From contig CAMTDV010000012.1 of the NCBI GenBank assembly GCA_947069175.1, positions 41,572,341-41,636,340 of the forward strand: a stretch of DNA of 64,000 nt. Direction: 5' to 3'. Source of the stretch: Scalesia atractyloides (lineage: Eukaryota; Streptophyta; Magnoliopsida; Asterales; Asteraceae). A program made the translations under genes and the position numbers. Positions within the stretch are counted from its first letter, which is position 1; each line of letters opens with the position of its first letter. The notes under the pieces are model-generated. The model was given only the letters and a program-made list of their open reading frames with translations, did not search any database and was not told where the DNA came from. Below are positions 21,291 through 30,479 of this stretch, piece after piece.

Positions 21291-22480
21291 ATGAAGAAGA
21301 ATCGCTCGACATCTAAAACTATATTTGTTGGTTGTTTTGCGCTGAAGAAATTTGGAAAATTTGCAGAGGTTGTCGGCCTGGACGTCCTAGCTCCTCCACC
21401 GGTAAATGCCATTGTGGCCGAAGAACATGATGTGCCAGTCAAAGAGAAAGAGATAGAGATAGAGATAGAGATAGAAGATCTGGTTACAGATGACAAAACC
21501 GATGCCGAACAAGCTTTTCTAGATGATCTTACAGAGTTAAATGCTAATTTGACTCCAGTTTTACCAGAATTATCCTCAGAGAACTTGGAAGCTTTGATTG
21601 CTCATCTAAAGGAAATTCAGGAAAAACAGGGTGATCCTCCACTAGAAATTCCATCTGTTTTGCTCCGATTGGTATGGTTGAAGATGATGACAAAGATGAA
21701 GAGGACAAAGTTCCACTGATTAAGAGGAGGCGAACAGAGCCGAGTGTTCTATCAAGTTAGTCTGAAGTTCGTGTTGCTGGTACTGCTGAAGAGTCTGTGT
21801 TGATGACGTCTACTGTTGTTGTATCTTCAGTCGCTGCATCTGTTATAGACACTCCGATAGTTGATACTCCCGTTTTCTCTGAACCGACAACCACTCATAT
21901 TGCTATGCATTCTACAGTTGTCTCAATTCCGGCTGACACAATACTACAGATGATAGAGTTTGGGGAAGTTCAACGGGTGCAGGAGGTTCTAAGGCAGGTG
22001 GAAGTGGTGTAGGTCATGGTGATGATGTTTCTGAGGAATATTTGTGAAGATCAGAAAAGAAAAGCGTGCATTTGAATTTGGCGGGTTGGATAGTGATGAT
22101 GAGGATGTGGAAGTTGACGTTGTAGATCTGAAGAAAAGAGTGGTCGTCTTAGAGCAGGAAGTTATATTGAAGGATGCTCAAATTTCCTTGTTGCAAACTT
22201 GATTGGATGTTAGAGATCAAACCATAGATCAATTGCAGGGAGATGTTACTATGCTCATGACCATGGTGTTCGATTTGAAAGCCAAGTTAGAGAATAAGTT
22301 TGGAAGGGAATCTTCTATCCTACGGAAGAGCCGATGAATATAGAGCACAGGCATCGCGCTGCTCAACAACGAGCGGCAGAGGAAACTGATGCAGAAAGGC
22401 TAGCGGCTGAACAATTGGCTTCTGAATGCCAAGCTGGTTTAGATGATTATCTGGGCGATCCATGAAAGAAATATACAACG
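21291..22480 (+). pseudogene. Copia-1 3' accessory ORF, acidic and coiled-coil middle
   Basis: The continuation is in broken frames. The piece 21291-21719 is acidic with a run of alternating Glu-Ile (EKEIEIEIEIEDL). A Ser/Thr/Val-rich stretch (21797-22012) follows. Around 22040-22340 a frame with LKKRVVVLEQEVILKDAQI has heptad-like hydrophobic spacing, probably coiled coil, and then an Ala/Glu-rich helix (HRAAQQRAAEETDAERLAAE). Stops and shifts occur at about 21720, 22012, 22200 and 22464. No catalytic motif is seen. Confidence 0.5.
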
Positions 22481-22516
22481 AGCCAAAAGTGTGCAGCGAG
22501 TCAAAAGAAGAAACAA

Positions 22517-23275
22517 ATGGTACTAATGAAGAACGTTAATGTTAATCCTCTTGACGAAAACTTCCAGCTAAAAGATCCAACGAACCAATCGGAACGCGAT
22601 GTGATGGAGCTCGGTTCTAGCTACTACAGCAAAGTCCGAAATAAATCAAAGGTGTTGAGCTGGATGTATGATCATGTAAAGAACATGTGGATAATTGTGC
22701 GCCAAGAAGGAACTCGAGAGTATTATTCGAAGGAATCCCAGTTCGAGATGTGGACAGAAATAGCTCTTACTGATTTACTGCGAGCTCCGTATACAGATGA
22801 TGATACAACTAAGCGTGGTCTTGGATGGAGGTTTTTCAAGAAATTGGAATGTGAGGTCAAGAACGGTTTTAAGACGATGAAGAATGCTGAACCCTACTTG
22901 CGAGCTGCAAAGGGCGTTCGTGATGCGCATACAGGGAAAAGATTTAAATCGTGATGTGGCCGCCAACTGATAAGGAATTGGTTATACCAGTTGCTCCAAC
23001 ATTTCCACGAGGGATTCTAAAGAACTTTAACTTTTGGTTGTACGATCCCAAGGTTGGCAGCGTCGCAATTGTAATAAAAGAAAAGGCGTTCGGGTGAATG
23101 ACGTGGTTGACTTAGTAAGCTTTCACGATGAAGACCTGCAGGTTCTTGCTTCTCATCAAATTTGAACTGAAGAGTTATATGAAGTGTGTGCGAAGGATTG
23201 GACTGCAGCTGTTGCAGGCATTATAGCTGGAAGGCTAGGAGTGGATGCTCAACCGAAGGATTAGAATGCCTAATG
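22517..23275 (+). pseudogene. Copia-1 3' accessory ORF, C-terminal domain
   Basis: An open stretch of 145 codons (22517-22954) contains VLSWMYDHVKNMWIIVRQEG and YYSKESQFEMWTEIALTDLL. Further decayed pieces, such as VVDLVSFHDEDLQVLASHQ in another frame, run to about 23270, just before the polypurine tract. The repeated aromatic/charged pattern looks like a folded domain, but I do not recognise it. The end of the ORF next to the PPT is the place where some plant SIRE elements carry an extra ORF. Confidence 0.5.
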
Positions 23276-23281
23276 ATGTAA

Positions 23282-23294
23282 ACCTAGGGGGAGA
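23282..23294 (+). promoter_or_regulatory. Polypurine tract of Copia-1
   Basis: ACCTAGGGGGAGA lies one base before the TG of the 3' LTR. This is the expected place of the plus-strand primer. Confidence 0.75.
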
Positions 23295-23295
23295 T

Positions 23296-23591
23296 TGTTT
23301 GGCTTATATTAACAAAGGTTTACACATTAGAGCTGTTTTTGGGCTTTAGAGGGGTTTGTGGGCTTCCTAGTGCCTTGTGGGCCTAGGGTTGTAAATGGTG
23401 GGCTTAGTGAGTATTATAAATACATGTATTTAGGTCAAAAGGTTAGAGAGTTGTATTTGCAAAAATTATATCAGACACTTTGCTAGTGTATGCAAGTTGT
23501 TCTTAATTCAAAGTTTGTTCTTCTTCCTAATCATTATTTCGACTACTGATTAGGTTAGTGATACCTGTTAGATCCGTTATCAGGACTTTCA
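23296..23591 (+). repeat. Copia-1 3' LTR
   Basis: The 296 bases from TGTTTGGCTT to GGACTTTCA start directly after the polypurine tract and end where a Tat/Ogre-like protease frame begins. It contains several TGGGC words, then TATAAATA at 23415-23422, matching an LTR promoter. Only one LTR is in the window, so the right end is set by the flanking coding sequence and could be off by a few bases. Confidence 0.7.
23415..23422 (+). promoter_or_regulatory. TATA box in the Copia-1 3' LTR
   Basis: TATAAATA inside the LTR, downstream of three TGGGC(T/C) words within about 80 bases. Confidence 0.5.
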
Positions 23592-23735
23592 CTACCCCAA
23601 GGCGTCGATAGTTTTACACATTGGTGGTAGGTTGATGGGACAACTTTCATTTCATGAATCCAGGGCCTGCCAAGGATCACACTGCAACAAGAAAAACAAT
23701 CAATAACACAAAATTTTTGTCTACAGTTTACCCTT
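23592..23735 (-). pseudogene. Tat/Ogre-like gypsy relic, protease C-terminal fragment
   Basis: The - strand reads VILGRPWIHEMKVVPSTYHQ and then CVKLSTPWG over 23683-23596. This is the conserved end of the protease in Tat/Ogre-type gypsy Gag-Pro. The left end is cut by Copia-1 and the right end by Copia-2, after which the relic continues at 28586. Both insertions therefore post-date it. Confidence 0.75.
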
Positions 23736-24047
23736 TATTGATGCAGATGTTTGTTGCCTACGTTTTCGAATCATATCGAGTCTATAATAGGAATCTACAT
23801 GTTAGAATATTCGATTGTGTATAATATTTTCACTTTGGACGAAGCTCACTTTGGACGAAGTGAGATGTCTATAAATAGTAGTGCTAGGGTTAGTGAGTCA
23901 AGTAGACATTTGTGTAGAAAGGATGGCGAAGCTCTATCCAGTTGAATCTTGTTAATATTGTCGCCTAACTATAAAAAGGATTCCACACATTTATACTAGG
24001 TTACTCAAGTTAGAGCCTGAGCTATCTGATCTGACAACGGACCTGCA
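23736..24047 (+). repeat. Copia-2 5' LTR
   Basis: It matches 28263-28585 but has about 37 extra bases (about 23761-23797) and lacks about 48 bases present in the other LTR. CACTTTGGACGAAG occurs twice just before TATAAATA (23870-23877). It ends CCTGCA, followed by the primer site. Confidence 0.85.
23870..23877 (+). promoter_or_regulatory. TATA box of the Copia-2 5' LTR
   Basis: TATAAATA, kept in the right LTR at 28360-28367. Confidence 0.55.
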
Positions 24048-24049
24048 AG

Positions 24050-24061
24050 TGGTATTGGAGC
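24050..24061 (+). other. Primer binding site of Copia-2
   Basis: TGGTATTGGAGC, two mismatches from TGGTATCAGAGC (initiator tRNA-Met), two bases after the 5' LTR. Confidence 0.75.
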
Positions 24062-24249
24062 TAGAAGGCCTGATTTGAAGACAATTCATCAAGATTCAAC
24101 CATTGAAGACTTTTCTTCTACTCATTTTTTCTCATTTTTATCATTTTTTTCAAAGATTTAACAATCGAAATGGACTGATTTTTTCAAGGATTGTAAAAAA
24201 CTTGTTTTTGAATAACATACAGAAAAATCAGCTTAAAGTTCAAACGTTT

Positions 24250-24470
24250 TCATGCCGAAATAGTCCACTTCGCACGAAGAGTCCACTTTGCACGAAGCGC
24301 CCACTTCGTACGAAGAGGCCACTTCGCACGAAGCGCCCACTTCATATGAAGAGCCCACTTCGCACGAAACGCCCACTTCGCACGAGAAGCCCACTTCGAA
24401 CGAAGAGCCCACTTGTGTGAAGTGAGATTTTCTTTACACAAGAGTTACTTCGTACAAAAGTCTTACTTCG
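24250..24470 (+). repeat. CTTCGYACGAAG palindrome array in the Copia-2 leader
   Basis: About nine units of roughly 19-21 bases, consensus GCCCACTTCGCACGAAGA, run head to tail at 24262-24425. Weaker copies (TTACTTCGTACAAAAG, TTACTTCGCACCAAAAC) follow to 24480. Each holds a near-palindrome TTCG(C/T)ACGAA. An ORF with Pro-Leu-Arg-Thr-Lys repeats is a by-product of the array. Related units lie in both Copia-2 LTRs and in Copia-3. Confidence 0.85.
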
Positions 24471-24507
24471 CACCAAAACTTGTTTTTTGAAGAAAATTGT
24501 TGTTAAA

Positions 24508-26137
24508 ATGGAGAACGATGAGATTATTTTTGATGAAGCAAATGAAGAAGTTTATATCGAGATTGTTTATGATGAAGTTCCAGAAGAATCTGATTATTGT
24601 CATTATACTGAGGGAGAAATTTTACAAAATGTTTTTCAATCATTTATGGCTCCTGATGTTTATATTGCTTTTGCAGGTTTCTTTGGTGAATAGAGAGATC
24701 ATCAGAGCACACAGAGTGAAGAAGAAATGATTCCTGAGAAAATAATGTTTGATCGGTTAAATGAAGAAGAAGAAATTTTAAAGCTGACTAGAAACTCAAA
24801 GGTGAAAGAGTTCAGGAAGAAAAGAAAATTGAGAAGATAGAGAAAGAAAGACAGTGCACAAAATGTTTAATACCATGCAAGTCTTGTCTGGAAAAACATG
24901 AGAAGTATATAGCTTAAACGTCATACATATAATTTGTCAAGTGATTACAAAGAAACAAAAGAGGCTTATGACAAATTAAGTAGAACCATTAAAAAATATG
25001 AACAAGCTAGTTTAGAGGATTCAACCACACTTTCTATGCTCAAGGCAACCGTAATGGACAAACAGATGGCTATTAGTATTCACCTTGACACGATTGCCAA
25101 ACTAAAACAAGAGCTTGAAACTATGAAGATAGAAACAGAATGGGTCAACAAGTTGCTGATCAGTTATTCCACGTCTTCATATGTGATTGATCATATTCTT
25201 CCTACAATACCAAAAAAAATTGAAAAGGAAAAAAATGGGTCTGGTAACCAAAACAGGGATCCAGGTTATTATCGTGTTCCACCCCGATGTGGAACAATTG
25301 TTCAAAAAAGAATCATGATGGGGGTGGAAAAGGCGCTCAATTTGAAACTTAAAACTGAGCAAAAAGACGAGCTGCCTGAAAACATTGATGTAACCTATGA
25401 CTGTGGATCCGAAGTAGTTAAAAATGTGGTCGAAAATTTTTGGGAAAAGAAAGTGAAAACAATAATTTGAAGAAACCGGAGTCAAGTTCTTGTTCTGAAA
25501 ATGTAGAAAGTTTTCATAAGTCTTATGTAAAAAAAAACAGAACATGGTTTGAATGATGATCCTAATACTGTCATGTACAAAATAATTGGATCTGACAAAC
25601 TATATTTGATAATGAATTTCCGATTCAGAATGTGAATCAAAACTTTTCAAATTGCTTGAAGTTAGTACGTCTGAGCTTAAGAATCTGAACACATCTTCTT
25701 ATTCCAAACCTAAATGTTCTCATTATAACAATAAAAAGGATAGAATTATCCTAAAAATAAATGAAAAGGTTTGGGTTATGTTAAGAAAAATAATAACAAG
25801 TTTCAAAACCAAAATTTTCAAAGAATATAAACTTTATTTTCGGAACAAGTTCAGAAAGAGAAAGGATAGTTTGGGTAAAGAGCAATCAAATGTAAAATTT
25901 TATGCTGAAAAACACCAAAAAGAACAGGTTGAGAAATCCTCTGTTGGAGATGACAGTAGGACGTGCTTTCGATGTAACAAAGTTGGATACATTGCTAGAC
26001 AATGTCCACAAAATAAATCTAAACCTGTTCATAATGTTAAGAAAAATTCAAAAGATTTAAACAAAATAACCGATGTTTGTACCAACTCAGGTTTGGAAAC
26101 AATGTACAGAATCTGCAAACAAAGTGAAACCAGTTAA
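24508..26137 (+). pseudogene. Copia-2 gag-linker remnant with coiled coil and zinc knuckle
   Basis: Short acidic ORF from 24508 (MENDEIIFDEANEEVYIEI), then a CX2C-rich piece (KCLIPCKSCLEKHEKYI, about 24857-24910). Next is a 178-codon frame (24934-25470) rich in Lys/Glu/Leu, probably coiled coil, containing YSTSSYVIDHILPTIPKK and GYYRVPPR. Copia-3 has YSNSQYVLDHI and GYNSCPP in the same order, so this is the conserved linker domain. A knuckle CFRCNKVGYIARQC lies at 25965-26006 with Tyr where His is usual. Core capsid, protease and pol are missing. Confidence 0.65.
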
Positions 26138-26751
26138 AACTAAAGTTTCAAATTATGAAACTGGTGAATCTTAAAAATGTAATGAATAAAAAGATTCTAC
26201 ATTGTATTTCAAGAAAGCTTTAAAGAAAAATCAAACATGGGTGATGAAAGAAAAATAAAATTTGAAAAATCAATGTCATTTGAGAGTTTAGAAGAGTTTT
26301 CTAAACTTGAAAAAGTTACAAATAAATCTGTTTGGGTAGAAAAAATTAAAATTGAAGAAAGTCCACCTAAGACTGAAAAGACTTGGGTATCTCTATTCAA
26401 CTGATTGTTTGTGTTTGTGTGCAGGAACTTCTGAGATTGAAGTAAATCATGGAGAATGAGGTTTCTTAGCACATGACAAATAAAAGATGATGGATTAAGC
26501 ATGTTCATTTAACATAAATTTTGATGAAAGATTAAAATTTCACAGAACCCTCATTGTTAAACAAACAAAACTGACTGAAAAGACAGATTTGTAAATGTTA
26601 TAAAACAAGAGTGTCTAAGTTTTGTCATCATGAGGGGGAAAAGAGTTTAAAAGAAATATTCAGAAGCAGTAATGGACGGAAAATTAATGTGATTCACCGG
26701 TCGGTAAATGTTTCTTTCTTTAAAAACAATAATCCAAATATATGTTTTTAA
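26138..26751 (+). other. Copia-2 deletion zone after the linker
   Basis: Decayed coding with stops in all frames. A fragment FCLCLCAGTSEIE-like resembles the stretch just before a copia protease, but the Asp-Ser-Gly motif and all later domains are missing before the internal polypurine tract at 26752. The pol deletion probably lies at about 26440-26520. Confidence 0.45.
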
Positions 26752-26767
26752 TTTTAGGGGGAGAAAT
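26752..26767 (+). promoter_or_regulatory. Internal polypurine tract of Copia-2
   Basis: TTTTAGGGGGAGAAAT, the same word as after pol in Copia-1 and, reversed, Copia-3. It is about 1.5 kb before the 3' LTR. Confidence 0.6.
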
Positions 26768-28250
26768 ATGTTGTGAAAAATACAAAAACATATAAAATTT
26801 GAAAATGTACAAAAACATGAAAAAGACAAAATGAGTTTTCATGTGAAAAATAGGAAATGATGGTACATCAGTGGACTATCACAGTATGCTAAATAAATCT
26901 AGTGTCAAATGTTTTTAAAAAGGTCTCACTGATGATGTGCCAGTAGGCTTGCACATTCAATAGATTGTTTTTGAGATATAAACATAAAAGAAAAACTTCT
27001 TAATTAGTAGGTTAACATCCCTCGATATATGATCTTAGTACACCGAAATTTCGTTTAAGAGATTGCCGGATTCTGAGATACTAGGTCTTTATAGATAATT
27101 TATATTTGGGGTATTATACAAGTTCTTCTGATTTTGCGTCAGCAATGGCCTAGAACTTGTAGAATACTTTTGCTTAAAAAACCCAAAACTGCAGCATATT
27201 GAAAGTATCAAAAGATCTAACAATTGCAGTTCAAAAATTTCTAATTTAGAACATCACTTGTAAGTCGAGCCTTCGTCTCTTTGTCTGTATGGTGGAACTA
27301 ACCTGAGCTCTCAAGGTCTCGCACAACCCAGATGCAGATATCAGTTAGATATATTCACCTGTAAGATGAAATCTAGGGAATCTTGATACGGGAGTATATT
27401 CTGAGGTGGGAAACATGGTTAAGCCAAGTTCCTAAAGTTATCTAACATATCTTGGAATAGTTGCGAAATTTAGAGGTTTAAGTGAATCAGTATACTGACA
27501 ATCTAAGTGAATCTGTTTAGAACTTAAAGTCTAATCAAGATCAACGGTACTAGTGATATGTTTCAAAAGCTGATATAATCCTCTAACACAAACTCACAAA
27601 AGTATGTATATAAATATGTTTGTACATAGCTTACATTTCATTTCAGAAAACCTCAAAAAGATCGATTAGAGTGTTTTAGCATAAACTTTGGAAAATACAA
27701 AAAGATTTTGTTTCTATCTTAGTTTCGACCACTGATGATGGAAAGCTGATATTCAAAGTCTAAAGCTGTTAAACAAAATTTGAAATGAGAAATTATTCTG
27801 AAATGATAAAGTTCATTAACTTGAAACTTACATTTGATAAATATATAAGTTTGTTCACAAAGTGATCATCCAAGGTTATCCATTGCTTGGTAGATAAATT
27901 AGATAACCAGGGTCATTAACTTGGACTTAGTTTGCTGAGAGGTTAAAACTAATAAAGTGTTTAAAATTTGAAATGTTTTTGTTGAAATTTTCAAAGTTTG
28001 AAACTGAAATGTTTAGAAAAATGAACAGGAAGTTGTTAGAAAGGGGGAGCTGGACAAAACGTTGAATAATGAGGGAAGCTCCCACTGAAAGGGGGAGTAT
28101 GCTAATATTTAACGTTTACAATACAATTTCAAAGCATGGTAAATTGTTATGATATCCGCTGAGCAAGAATGTTTATTAATGAATAGAACAGATTTGAAGA
28201 TGATCAAAGACTTTGAAGCTTAAAGAGTATTTGAAGACTGCGGCAACATC
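26768..28250 (+). other. Post-pol non-coding region of Copia-2
   Basis: No supported ORF in about 1.5 kb. Several words align with Copia-3 in reverse: ACCGAAATTTCGTTTAAGAG with GCCGGATTCTGAGATACTAG and GTCTTTATAG (27039-27093), and TTCGTCTCTTTGTCTGTATG with AACTAACCTG (27273-27308). Two more GGGGGAG tracts at about 28048 and 28085 precede the terminal one. Confidence 0.6.
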
Positions 28251-28262
28251 CAAGGGGGAGAT
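28250..28262 (+). promoter_or_regulatory. Polypurine tract of Copia-2
   Basis: CCAAGGGGGAGAT immediately before the TGTTGATG start of the 3' LTR. Confidence 0.75.
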
Positions 28263-28585
28263 TGTTGATGCAGATGTCTGTTGCCTACATGTTAGAATAT
28301 TTGATTGTGTATAATATTTTCACTTTGCATGAAGCTCACTTTGGACTAAGTGAAATGTCTATAAATAGTAGTGCTAGGGTATTGAGTCAAGTAGACATTT
28401 GTGTAGAAAGGACGGCGAAGCTCTGTCCAGTTGTTTCTAGGATCTGTAACGTTGACGTATTAATGAAACAACAGTTATAATTGAATCTTGTTAATATTGT
28501 CGCCTAACTATAAAAGGATTCGCATGTTTAATACTAGGTTATTCAAGTTAAAGCCTGAGCTATCGGATCCGACAACGGACCTACA
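28263..28585 (+). repeat. Copia-2 3' LTR
   Basis: 323 bases from TGTTGATGCAG to GGACCTACA, including TATAAATA at 28360-28367. About 48 bases (about 28431-28478, ending AACAACAGTTATAA) are absent from the 5' LTR. Confidence 0.85.
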
Positions 28586-29313
28586 CCCCTCAATGTAGAT
28601 TGGGAGTTTGATGTCCCCCAGCGTGTTCTTCGTTTCACGCTGAATCCAACAAGGACTGATGATCTCGGAATTATTTGTATTTCTGGGATATTCATCTTCT
28701 TCAAGACATCAAGTTATATGATGTTCACAGAGTCTATGAGGATCCAACGAACAAAGTGATTATCTACAAACAAAGTAATAACTAGTCCATCATGATGAGG
28801 ATCTTGAATATCAACACGAACATTCTCATCAAAGGATATAATTTTCTGTTGAGTTAGAGTGGAGGTCCTAATAGGCATGTCTCCGTTTCTAATTTGGTTT
28901 CTTTGGCATGCCTCTTTGATACTGAGAACGAGGTTCCATAAATATCTGATCCTTTGGATATAGAGTTAATGATTTGTGCATCAGCCGGAGTGGAGCAGCT
29001 TTTTCTGGAACATTTTAAGATCCTGGATCCTAGACTTTTTCCTGCCCAACAACTCTTTCAAGTGCCCCTTACTGAGGAGATATCCAATTTCTCTTCTTTA
29101 AGTTATGCATTCTCTATCAAATGCCCAAAGTCTTCGTGTTATGCATAACACTTGAACTTATCCTTGAAGGAGTTAGAATTCTCATTCTTCTTCGGCCACC
29201 TAGCTTTTTCACCTAAGTCTTGCAAGCCAACATCAACTCATTGTTATTAACAGAAAAGCAATATTCAGATATTCGAGGATATTCTTCCTCATCTTCATCT
29301 TTTTCAACTGCAT
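28586..29313 (-). pseudogene. Tat/Ogre-like gypsy relic, protease region
   Basis: Continuation of 23592-23735 to the right of Copia-2. The - strand shows ISFDENVRVDIQDPHHDGLV (about 28850-28790), then FVRWILIDSVNII with a stop before LDVLKKMNIP. This matches the Tat-type protease layout HPHxDALV...VLVDxGSSxxI...LxLKKM. The catalytic DTG/DNG loop has decayed to DSV. Further upstream frames toward the Gag at 29334 are broken and Lys/Asn-rich. Confidence 0.65.
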
Positions 29314-29333
29314 GAACATTTTGATTATCAGGC

Positions 29334-29813
29334 TTAGAGTACAGCTTGGATCGTTATTCTTGTGGAAGGACCTTGTTTCCTATCATTGTACTCCAGTTTG
29401 TTAGAACCAATAAGACTGTCTTGTATTCTTTTATCATCCTCTAATCGAATGAATCTCAGTGCCCTGTTTCTTACTTCGTCCAAGTTCCTGCAAGGGGTCA
29501 TGACAAGGTCATTGTAAAATGGAGAATCCTTTTGTAATCCCATTTTAAATGCCTCAACAGCAGTTGCAACATCTAGATTCGAGATTTCTAAGAATTTTCT
29601 CCCAAACTTGGTGACATAATCCCTTAAGGATTCATCATGAGCCTGGGTTATCCTATACAAGTCACTAGTTAGCCTTTCAAAAGTTCTACTGCATGAAAAA
29701 TGATTATTAAATAGGTTAACTAAATGTAAGAATGAAGTAATGGAGTAGGGAGGAAGACTTAGCAGCCATTTTAGTACTGATCTAGTAAGTGTGGACCTGA
29801 AGCCTTTACACAA
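29334..29813 (-). pseudogene. gag: Tat/Ogre-like gypsy relic, Gag capsid fragment
   Basis: A 159-codon open frame, probably truncated at its N-terminus. It contains VLKWLLSLPPYSITSF, TFERLTSDLYRITQAHDESL and RDYVTKFGRKFLEISNLD, then FKMGLQKDSPFYNDLV. This is the retrotransposon gag domain pattern (W..L....I.S...L...F...F, then LY.I.Q...ESLRDYV..F). It lies upstream of the protease fragment in the same direction, as expected in one polyprotein. The left part lacks the zinc knuckle, lost or decayed. Confidence 0.8.
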
Positions 29814-29816
29814 GCA

Positions 29817-30479
29817 AGCTTCTTTGTAAAAACATCTTATATAAACAATGTCTCAGGCCCTTCCATTGATTACACCAAAAGCAAACACCATATTTTACTA
29901 AATACCATTCAATTAAAATGCCAAAAAGTTCAAAAACCACAGACGGCAAACCTTGTTTCTTATAGGTTCAATTTTGTTCTCAATAAAGTTTCATTGAATG
30001 AGCTGGACAACATTCTTAAGTGAGGATTAACAATGTTGTCCATCTCATTCAGCAAAATCTTATTGTGTTAATCCTCACCCAATAAGTGGAATAAAGTATT
30101 TTTATTGACTGAAAAGTATTCTTTTTTTGGCGTTTATGTGTGTGTGTGACCTTCTATAGCCTGTTATGTACCTTGCAGTTAATAATAAATACTTTATACT
30201 CTATAATTAGGTGCAAAAACACCAAACAATATTTACCTTTAATCACATGTTATGCACAAAAAGTGTAAAATTTGAAAAAACAATAAAAATGATATATAGA
30301 AAAATATAAAATGCCAAATGGGTGTATGTTGTGTGTTCTTACATGCTCAAAGATTCCATAAGAAAAAATAAAAAAATATAAAAACGCCAAAATACTCTTC
30401 ACTTGCTCTCGAAGACCGTGTCGATTTTCTTTTAATTATGGGCTTCTTGCATGTCGATGCGTATTGTCTGAAAGCTTTA
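29817..30479. other. AT-rich spacer between the gypsy relic and the FAR1-like gene
   Basis: No gene is supported. It contains the foldback at 29980-30067, GT-rich and A-rich tracts, and a TTGGCGTTTATG word (about 30127) related to the intron repeats of the neighbouring FAR1-like gene. Confidence 0.5.
29980..30067. repeat. Foldback with about 40-bp arms
   Basis: The arm 29980-30019 (core TGAATGAGCTGGACAACAT at 29995-30013) is the near reverse complement of 30027-30067 (core ATGTTGTCCATCTCATTCA at 30033-30051), with a loop of about 7 bases. A further inverted pair GTGAGGATTAACA (30020-30032) and TGTTAATCCTCAC (30066-30078) overlaps it. It may be a small MITE-like end pair or a hairpin RNA source. 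It matches no feature I can name. Confidence 0.65.

Larger units (their letters stand above)
19225..23591 (+). mobile_element. Copia-1, 3' segment after the Gypsy-1 insertion
   Basis: The segment begins with the CAAAA duplication and continues the post-pol region, followed by an accessory ORF, a polypurine tract and a 3' LTR. Membership in Copia-1 is inferred from order and orientation, from conserved post-pol words shared with Copia-2 and Copia-3, and from the return of the TCCGGAT motif of the leader. The right end touches a Tat/Ogre-like protease fragment, which marks the target. With the 5' LTR outside the window, LTR identity cannot be checked. Confidence 0.7.
23736..28585 (+). mobile_element. 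Copia-2, pol-less SIRE-like copia derivative
   Basis: Two similar LTRs of 312 and 323 bases enclose a leader, gag-linker remnants, an internal polypurine tract, a non-coding region and a PPT at the 3' LTR. No integrase, RT or RNase H is found, so pol is deleted and the element is non-autonomous. The flanks read CCCTT (left) and CCCCT (right), a target duplication with one mismatch. The left LTR begins TA where the right begins TG. It splits the Tat/Ogre-like relic. Confidence 0.8.

Noticed and set aside
21447..21475. AGATAGAGATAGAG run as a separate microsatellite feature
   Set aside because: It is in frame inside the accessory ORF and encodes the Glu-Ile run, so it is described there.
24262..24425. 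Regular short repeats with spacers resembling a CRISPR array
   Set aside because: The units are head to tail with almost no spacers, lie in the leader of a plant retrotransposon, and are palindromic element repeats. The genome is eukaryotic.
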